Shown here: piece by piece, positions 57,941-64,000 of the stretch
Layout of the letters: each line of letters starts with the position of its first letter
Numbering within the stretch: position 1 is the stretch's first letter
Assembly: GCA_039621445.1 (NCBI GenBank)
Contig: CP154956.1
Span: 91,483,934-91,547,933, forward strand
Length of the DNA stretch: 64,000 nt
Source: Euglena gracilis
Lineage: Eukaryota > Euglenida > Euglenophyceae > Euglenales
Reading direction: 5' to 3'
Notes under the pieces: generated by a model
Told to the model about the DNA's origin: nothing
Databases searched by the model: none
What the model saw: only the letters and a program-made list of their open reading frames with translations
Translations under genes and position numbers: made by a program

Positions 57941-58250
57941 AAAATTGTAAAGCAACGTGGGTGTTGCGTCGAAGCGCAATATAACTGCTTGAAACTTATC
58001 TCACAACAGAGGGAGACAACGGCCCTGGTAGAGTATGAACACCAGAGGGGATAGAGCACAAAATGTAGGACAGGGGGACGGAAGCCTGCTCTCAGTCACC
58101 TAGCCATAAAATTGGTCAACATTGCGCGTCGGCGCAACAGCCACGTTCCTTTTGCAATTTTGAAACTATTGTGCTTTGGCGCAATATAACTCTTAAATTT
58201 CCATTGTTCATAAGCCTGCCCATTGCGCTGTGGCGCAACAGTTATCAATT
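57860..58250. repeat. Local inverted repeat of GCGC-type sequence
   Basis: 57,866-57,930 (TTGCGCCACAGCGCA ... GGGCAGGCTTATGAA ... TTTAAGAGTTAT) is the inverse of about 58,165-58,240. The loop is about 240 bp. Confidence 0.8.
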
Positions 58251-58251
58251 T

Positions 58252-58860
58252 TTAATGTCTTGTTTTTATCACTGCGGGCGGAGAGAGCAGTCCTGGAAGC
58301 AATTCATTACCAGAGCGGACAGGGCTGAAGTGGAGGGAAGCCTTGCCTGGGACAGGAAGCCAACCTCCTGGTGTGGCAAAGCAACCACCAACTTCTTCCT
58401 GCGACGTGTGTGAGACAGACGTGTCTTGCCCTACGCGCTGTAAACCCAAATGCCATTTCCGGAGGTTCCTCCCACTTGCTTCGCAGTTAAGCATGGTTGA
58501 GGGGCCTTTTTTTTGGCAGACTTTTGAAAGTCGGAAATTTTCTGTTTGGAAAAGAACAGGCACCAGATTAACCCTTGGAATCACAAAGAGCGCCGAAAAA
58601 GTGTTTTGAAGAAGCTCGTCACCCCCCTTTTCTCCCCCAGGATTTGAAGCACACAACTTTGGGGATAAACGAATGGAATTGAGAAATCGAAGGGGCATTA
58701 ACAGCGGCGGAGAAGGGCAGACATGGTGGCACACCTTTTTTCGATAATTTGCAACGCACCAGACAGCCACAGCACATCGTGGTTCAGCCAGCGCAATGTA
58801 TTTCCTCACCAAGCCCACGCACTGAATGCGCAGAGAGGGCCCCCCGACACACCGTAACAC
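58252..58860 (-). CDS. Long open frame, 202 codons, doubtful
   Basis: Open over 606 bp on the minus strand, long for this window, but composition is mixed and a plus-strand frame (58,343-58,609, with CDVCETDVSCPTRCKPKCHF) overlaps. No family was recognised on either strand. Confidence 0.2.
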   Translation of the reverse strand: MLRCVGGPSLRIQCVGLVRKYIALAEPRCAVAVWCVANYRKKVCHHVCPSPPLLMPLRFLNSIRLSPKLCASNPGGEKGGDELLQNTFSALFVIPRVNLVPVLFQTENFRLSKVCQKKGPSTMLNCEASGRNLRKWHLGLQRVGQDTSVSHTSQEEVGGCFATPGGWLPVPGKASLHFSPVRSGNELLPGLLSPPAVIKTRH

Positions 58861-58902
58861 ATCAGAGGGACTCCCATAAGCTCAGGGGGCTTCTGTTAAC
58901 CA

Positions 58903-58976
58903 TTGCGCTTAAGCGCAACAGTTTTACATTGCGCTTAAGCGCAACGGAAAAACTGTTGCGTGTAAGCGCAATGTCC
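58903..58976. repeat. Two perfect 16-bp palindromes TTGCGCTTAAGCGCAA
   Basis: At 58,903-58,918 and 58,929-58,944, followed by an inverted AACTGTTGCGTGTAAGCGCAAT. The three can fold on themselves or on each other. Confidence 0.95.
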
Positions 58977-59902
58977 ATAACCATTGCCTTCAATGCCCGG
59001 CACTGTGAGGCCTGATGTTGCTCGCCAGACGTTGGGACAGGTCCCTGGGCTTGCCCTCAATCCCCCCCTAACCCCCCCACCTGGGTGGCTCCCGCTGTAC
59101 CGCTCCTCACGCTTCAAGCACCCAGGGATCACAACTCTGTGACATGCCGTTTTTTCAAACTTTTCACAACGTGTATGTAGAGTCCACCCCCTGGACACGT
59201 CAGCAGGCAACTCTTCAGACACATGTCACAGAGCCTAAAAAAAAACAGCAACAAAAAGAGCCAAATTTCACCCAGCCTGTGTAGCGCCATCTGGGGAACA
59301 CAGCCAAAGCTTCAAAAATGAGGGACTCGCAACGGGGGTTTTGGTCCTTTTTGGGGAAATTCGCGTGCCCTGGAGTTCAAACCCAGGCAAAAATCAAAGC
59401 CTGAAGTGCGAGTTTAAACCGCCTAAGTAGCATAATTTCATAGCCCATTGTGGGTCCAACAGGAGGAGGGAATGCAGTCGGGACGCCAGGGCACAAACAA
59501 CACACACACACAGGTCTGCGCAGAACCCTCCCTTCTTCAGGCGGATACCTGCCAACCCCATTTTTAACTATTCGCAATCCAGTCCCCTTTGTGAGGGCAG
59601 CATCATCACAGCATCGGCTTCTTTGCATCCGCCACTTTTAGGCGGATAACTCTTTCAGAATACAAGCTCCTTTTGGCGGTGTTGTCCCAAATCACTGGCA
59701 CTCCGGACTTGCGAGAGATTCAAATTTAGGCGGCTGTGTGTTGTGTTTCTTCACCTGCCACACAACCGACACAACCAGGGCTCCGCCTGGCCTGCGTTCT
59801 CTACCTGTTGTCTGTTTTCCAAATCTTTGGTGTGTTCCAGGAGATCGTTTCCCAAAACCCCCCAAACAGCTAAAATTTCCAAATTCAACAATTTTTTTCA
59901 AG

Positions 59903-60094
59903 GTGTCTAAACTGCACCTAAAACGACCCCAAATTGTGTACTGGAGTGAACCCCACAAAGTTTCCCCAGGGGAATTTGTGGAACCCATGTACAACAAAAA
60001 GAGGCACAAACAGGAGTTATTTTGGACAATCAGCGCCTCCCAAGAAGGAATCGAAGCTGCTGCGACTGGGATCGGAGGCCGCTTGCCAGGAAAG
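59903..60094 (+). CDS. Probable plus-strand exon, unidentified
   Basis: Bounded by a conventional acceptor (T run then TTTCAAG) and donor (GGAAAG|GTAAAA). Exactly 64 codons, reading PQIVYWSEPHKVSPGEFVEP then MYNKKRHKQELFWTISASQE and GIEAAATGIGGRLPGK. Composition looks soluble and coding. The minus strand is also open here. No partner exon was found. Confidence 0.4.
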
Positions 60095-60447
60095 GTAAAA
60101 GCTTTGCACCATTCCTCCATGTGTCAATTTGGGGGTGTTCAAATTGGGGGGGGGGGGGGGCTACTCATTATTAGGAGGCAGGGGGGGGTTGATGCCAGCC
60201 AGATCCCTCCCTATGGATCCAACTGCCATGGGGTAGCGAAAGCACAAGCGGCGAAAGACGCGAATAAAAAATAAAAAGGGCGGATAGGTCGCGGTACCCA
60301 TCGCTGCCATGCGAGCAAATGGCAGCTGGGGAGAAAGCAGAGCTGCGGCAGGTGAGCCAGAAAAAAGAAATAATTGCGGCGCTGTTGTCATTCCATTTGA
60401 CATTCATGAAAACTTTTCTCTGGAAGATATGAATTTTGATGGTGTTG

Positions 60448-60570
60448 TCATGACTTCAGGATCTCGTTGAACTCAGCTTCGTTGCAATCCAAACTCATGG
60501 GACGTGTGCTGGCAACACTGGCCGGAAAAAATGTTTTGCCTGTTGGGTTTTCCTGGGGTCGATAATTTGA
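60448..60570 (-). CDS. Possible terminal exon, unidentified
   Basis: Reads ENPTGKTFFPASVASTRPMS then LDCNEAEFNEILKS and a TGA at 60,448. The acidic helix-like end before a stop suggests a C-terminus. Confidence 0.35.
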   Translation of the reverse strand, partial: SNYRPQENPTGKTFFPASVASTRPMSLDCNEAEFNEILKS

Positions 60571-61733
60571 GAGGGGTGGGGACGTGGAGCCTTGGCAGGC
60601 TTCCCATCAATTGCAGATGCATCGTTGAAGGAGAATGTTTTCCGTGTCCAATGGCAAGGGCCAGGTCACTAAATCCAATAAAATAAAATAATGAATAAGC
60701 TTCTGTGTTCCTGGAAAGCATGCTCAGCTTCATATATGGTTGGTCCATTGCCAATGAAGATGTGGTCCCAAATTGAAGGGCTGCCAACAGATACTCTCAC
60801 CCCCCCCCATCTTTTGGGGTGGGTCTTATTTTTTGCATTATATTGCACATATACTGCTGAATTTGTGACAGACAGATTCAAACCCAGAATCAAATCCATT
60901 TTTTGACCTTCATTGCCCTCACCGAGATCACGCCACTCTTGCCCTCACAAGATGGCAAAGCCTTTCGGGAGGAGCAACATTACATATCAGGAGGAAAGGG
61001 GCAAAATGTTTGGGTGGGCCGGGAGAGGGGGGTGACAGGAAGCAGTCTTCTGCACAACAAGGAAAACAGCAGCGAAAAGACGTTTGACGGAACACCGCCG
61101 ACGCGCACCCACCATGGATTCACTTCGTAACTGACACCCCCCCCCCTGGGCCCGTGCGTGGGGGTGGTTTGGGTCTGGGAAGAAAGTGCCCCCCCACCAC
61201 CCACCCGGGAGGGGTCACACAAATGTTAAGTGACATCCGTGACACACAAACGGTGCGACGAGACGGAGAGTGAGCGCTTATAGGGGGAGGTAATGAGTGC
61301 AGGGATAGGGGACAGTGCAGCGGAGCGGCAGGGTTCGCCGGGGTCGGGTCAGACACAGGCGTTCTTTTTTCGGATTCCTGAAGTGGACCCGGGGGAAGAA
61401 GGGGAGGGCTCCCTGGAAGGGGAGGGCTCCCTGGCTGTTGGGGAGACAGGGTTGCAGGGGACGTTGATGGATCCCTTTTGGGGTCATTTTTCTTGATTCG
61501 AGGAACGCTCGCTTTCACCGGAAAAACAATTAAAAAAAACACGCAAGGAAAGCAACAAGAATCGTCCCCATGCCACTAACCAAACTAACCAGGGGGAAGA
61601 ACGGACCTCTCTACACACCTACAGTGGCATGCAAGTGGCACTAATAGGACGGGTCAGTCCCCCGCACCAATCGGATACCTGGAAATCCTGATCAGCCTAA
61701 CCCCAAATGTCGAACACAAAAAAAAAACCCTGA

Positions 61734-62012
61734 TCAGGCAAGGGCAGCCAGGCCGGCAACACAGCAAACACCACAGCGCAGCAGGCACCCTGCCGTGGCC
61801 TCTCTGCGTCCCAGTGTCATGCTGCTTGGCGGCACTTCCCACTGAGCTTGGCAGCTCCACGTCTGGGCCACCCTCTCCCACGGGGCCTTGTCCCGGAACA
61901 TGGTTGACGGTGGGGCTGGGGCCAAATTTGCATGATGCGAACTTTGGTGAGCCATATGCAAAAATGGAGCAAAGGACCTAAAATGGGGGCCAATGTCGCA
62001 AGTTTTTGCCAA
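61734..62012 (-). CDS. Possible terminal exon, unidentified
   Basis: The coding-like part reads STMFRDKAPWERVAQTWSCQ then AQWEVPPSSMTLGRREATAG and a hydrophobic tail CLLRCGVCCVAGLAALA before the stop. It could be a membrane anchor at a C-terminus. Confidence 0.35.
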   Translation of the reverse strand: MAKTCDIGPHFRSFAPFLHMAHQSSHHANLAPAPPSTMFRDKAPWERVAQTWSCQAQWEVPPSSMTLGRREATAGCLLRCGVCCVAGLAALA

Positions 62013-62104
62013 CTTTGCAAGTTGGTGCCAATGTCACAAGTTAAGGCCGAAGGCCAACTTCAGGGGGGCTTCGATTGCATGTAAGTACCTACCCCCCCCC
62101 CCCC

Positions 62105-62330
62105 GAGAAACTGTCACCTGACAGGTTGGCCAGTACCGGGAACCCCTGACAACTTCCTATCATGACAGGTTGGCCGTTGTTTCCCGGGCGGGACTCTGAC
62201 AGTTTCCCGGGTAGGGCATTTCAAGGGAAAGTCAATGAAAAACGACCCTGACAGGTTGGCCGGTACCGGGGACCCTGACAGGTTCTCGGGCATGGGGGGT
62301 TTCCGGGGGGGGGGATGGTATTGGGGGGGG
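62105..62330. repeat. GACAGGTTGGCC / GTTTCCCGGGCGGGAC repeat array
   Basis: Four or more GACAGGTTGGCC(G/A)GTACCGGG words separated by CTGACA and TTTCCCGGG, between two G/C blocks. It is related to 13,660-13,755 and more distantly to the minisatellite at 1,381-1,860. Confidence 0.7.
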
Positions 62331-62439
62331 GGGGGTAAGTGCCTGGGGCGAGGTATGCAGGATCCACCAGTAAGTGACCCAATCTAGCACTTTGGTACCC
62401 ACTCCCCCCAACTCATTGTCCCAGATGACGTTGGCCCCA

Positions 62440-62730
62440 ACAGCAAGGATGGATATTGATATTGGTTTTAGGGGGGGTCCCGATAAATCTGGATAGATTG
62501 ACCCCCCGATATCCTCGTAAAGTCGATAAAACCAATATGACCATTTTGTGCCCCGATATCCTCATTTTTGTGATTTGGAGAATCCCAAAATCGCCCCCCA
62601 AAAAAACAACAAAAAAAATACGCCCCCCCCCCCAAAATAAAGCCGATATTTCACAATATTTTCTCGGGACCCGACAATTTCAAGATTTTCGATAAACCCG
62701 ATATTAGCCGATATCCAATATCCATCCTTG
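62440..62730. repeat. Segment flanked by inverted GGATGGATATTG
   Basis: AAGGATGGATATTGATATTGG at 62,446-62,466 mirrors CCGATATCCAATATCCATCC at 62,708-62,727. CGATAT words are frequent between them. It is a probable inverted-end element of about 280 bp. Confidence 0.6.
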
Positions 62731-62831
62731 CCAACAGGCTGGTGGGTCAGACGTCAGGAGGGGACGTTGCACACGACACCAACCGGCAAGGAGACACCCT
62801 TGAATCCGAACTAGCCCCCCCCCCCCCGGCT

Positions 62832-63000
62832 TCATGCTTCAGAAGGCACAGAGAGACTGTGCCTTTCCAACATGCAAAGATGCAGCTGAAGACCTCCCAC
62901 CCGAACCCCCACCTTGGGAGCCAGCGAGGTCACGGGGAGCACAATCTTTCTGGAAGCGGTCAGCAGCTCTGAGTTGATTGGCAGTGGGCATGAACCGGTA
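62832..63000 (-). CDS. Possible exon, unidentified
   Basis: A minus frame reads INSELLTASRKIVLPVTSLA then PKVGVRVGGLQLHLCMLERH before a stop. There is no family match and splice sites are unclear. Confidence 0.2.
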
Positions 63001-63245
63001 GGGATGGGGTAAGAAAGTGGCAGAGGGGAGCGATCATCTACCATGCAGTGCGTAGTTGTTGGGAGGGTTGTGCAACCTGCGTGCCCTTTCTCTGGCGGGG
63101 CCACAGAGGGACGGACAAGACTTGCAGTTGTAAACCTCCACCAACAGGGGGAGGTGGGTGGGACAGGTGTTGAGCAATGGTACGGTCCGGCTAGGGGGAT
63201 TCCACCGAGTTAGAAAGAAGCCTGCCCCCTGCCCCGACGGGGTTT

Positions 63246-63500
63246 TCATCCGCCGATATTTTTGATTCCACATTTGGCCATTGCCCCCATCCCCCCCAAA
63301 CCCCTGGTAGAAACTGTCCCATCCGAGACGATGGGAAACGTGGACTCCTGAGGGGACAAATTTGAAGAACCTACTGAATGAGCCGACTGGAGGGGGAGTG
63401 GATGCAGCGCACTGCACAGCCCGATGGGAGGAGGAGGAGGAGGAGCTGAGGAGGAAAGCAGAGGCTGGATAAGTGACGACCCCAGGGCGATCCCACCAAG
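63246..63500 (-). CDS. Possible exon, unidentified
   Basis: Two minus frames are open together. One reads RFFKFVPSGVHVSHRLGWDS then FYQGFGGDGGNGQMWNQKYR; the other reads QSAHSVGSSNLSPQESTFPI. A conventional CCCTCAG acceptor lies inside. I cannot choose between them. Confidence 0.2.
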   Translation of the reverse strand, partial: LGGIALGSSLIQPLLSSSAPPPPPPIGLCSALHPLPLQSAHSVGSSNLSPQESTFPIVSDGTVSTRGLGGMGAMAKCGIKNIGG

Positions 63501-64000
63501 GCTCCATTGCATCGCACTGCCGGGATAAAAATTGAAAATATCAAACCTGTTTTGATTCCTTACATGTGAAAATGGTTTTGCACATAAATTCGGTACATCC
63601 ACCCCCCATGGGCGCATGGCCCAGGCCATCATGCTTGAAGGGAAGGCCAAGGGGCCATGCCTTCAATGCATACTTATGGACACACTGCAGGCACCTTGGA
63701 GAGGTCGCGATCAAAGGTAGGGCCGAACAGGGTATTAAGTGAGTGGGGAGGGGGGGTGTGGTCTGGACCCCCCTCTCCCCTACCACGGGGGGGGGTCGAA
63801 CCCCCCTTCTCCTGTGCAAAATAAAAATTCTGCGCAAAGCGTTGTTTTTCTCTGGACCTTGAAAAAAAAGTCCCAAAATTTGCGTTTGCATACACTTTTT
63901 TTTAATAAAAAAAACGGCCAAATCACACACCAAGGATTTCATATTCCCCGGCAGGAAGCGCGGAAGAAGATAAACTTGACTCCCCAGGGTTCCCAGACCC

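Overview
This is a eukaryotic nuclear window. It is intron-rich and repeat-dense, with no bacterial operon logic. Coding sequence is a few percent of the length, in short GC-rich exons (29-309 nt) set in long introns of poly-G/poly-C blocks, (TG)n, (TGCG)n, (TA)n and short inverted repeats. All exons that can be linked into genes lie on the minus strand, giving a one-directional gene row. The host is probably a protist or microalga; I cannot place it further. Mixed GT-AG, GC-AG and non-canonical introns bounded by short direct repeats recall the nonconventional introns of euglenids, and dinoflagellates also use GC donors, but neither is shown here.

Layout, left to right. 0-2.4 kb: repeats and one hydrophobic open frame. 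2.49-17.04 kb (minus): a 12-exon gene, start to stop in one phase (337 codons plus stop), for an auxin efflux carrier (AEC/PIN-like) membrane transporter. 17-20 kb: repeats, including one arm of a 440-bp inverted repeat. 20.05-27.52 kb (minus): an 11-exon gene, also in phase from ATG to stop (342 codons plus stop), for an NMT1/THI5-like protein. 30.9-33.6 kb (minus): three linked exons of a likely cation/calcium exchanger (CCX/NCLX type), incomplete. 34-39 kb: repeats with no secure gene. 39.2-45.3 kb: two copies of a complex satellite unit; the first carries a 2.2-kb AT-rich insert that looks mitochondrial and holds a cox1-like fragment. 45.3-56 kb: minisatellites, (TATATT)n and at least four linked minus-strand exons of an unidentified gene. 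56-64 kb: a duplicated piece of the AEC gene, palindromic GCGC repeats, mobile G/C-block elements and isolated candidate exons.

The most interesting observation is the intron boundaries. In four independent genes most neighbouring exons share a 3-10 bp direct repeat at the two ends of the intron, often at the same codon phase, and cutting once within the repeat restores a continuous reading frame with the expected family motifs. Most of these introns cannot be cut as GT-AG. Separately, the G/C-block sequences behave as mobile elements (inverted termini, one insertion with a target-site duplication), and one intron begins with the same terminus as those elements. Together this suggests introns generated by, or derived from, short transposable elements. 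Exon calls come from reading the sequence and from remembered family motifs; no transcript, database or alignment was available.
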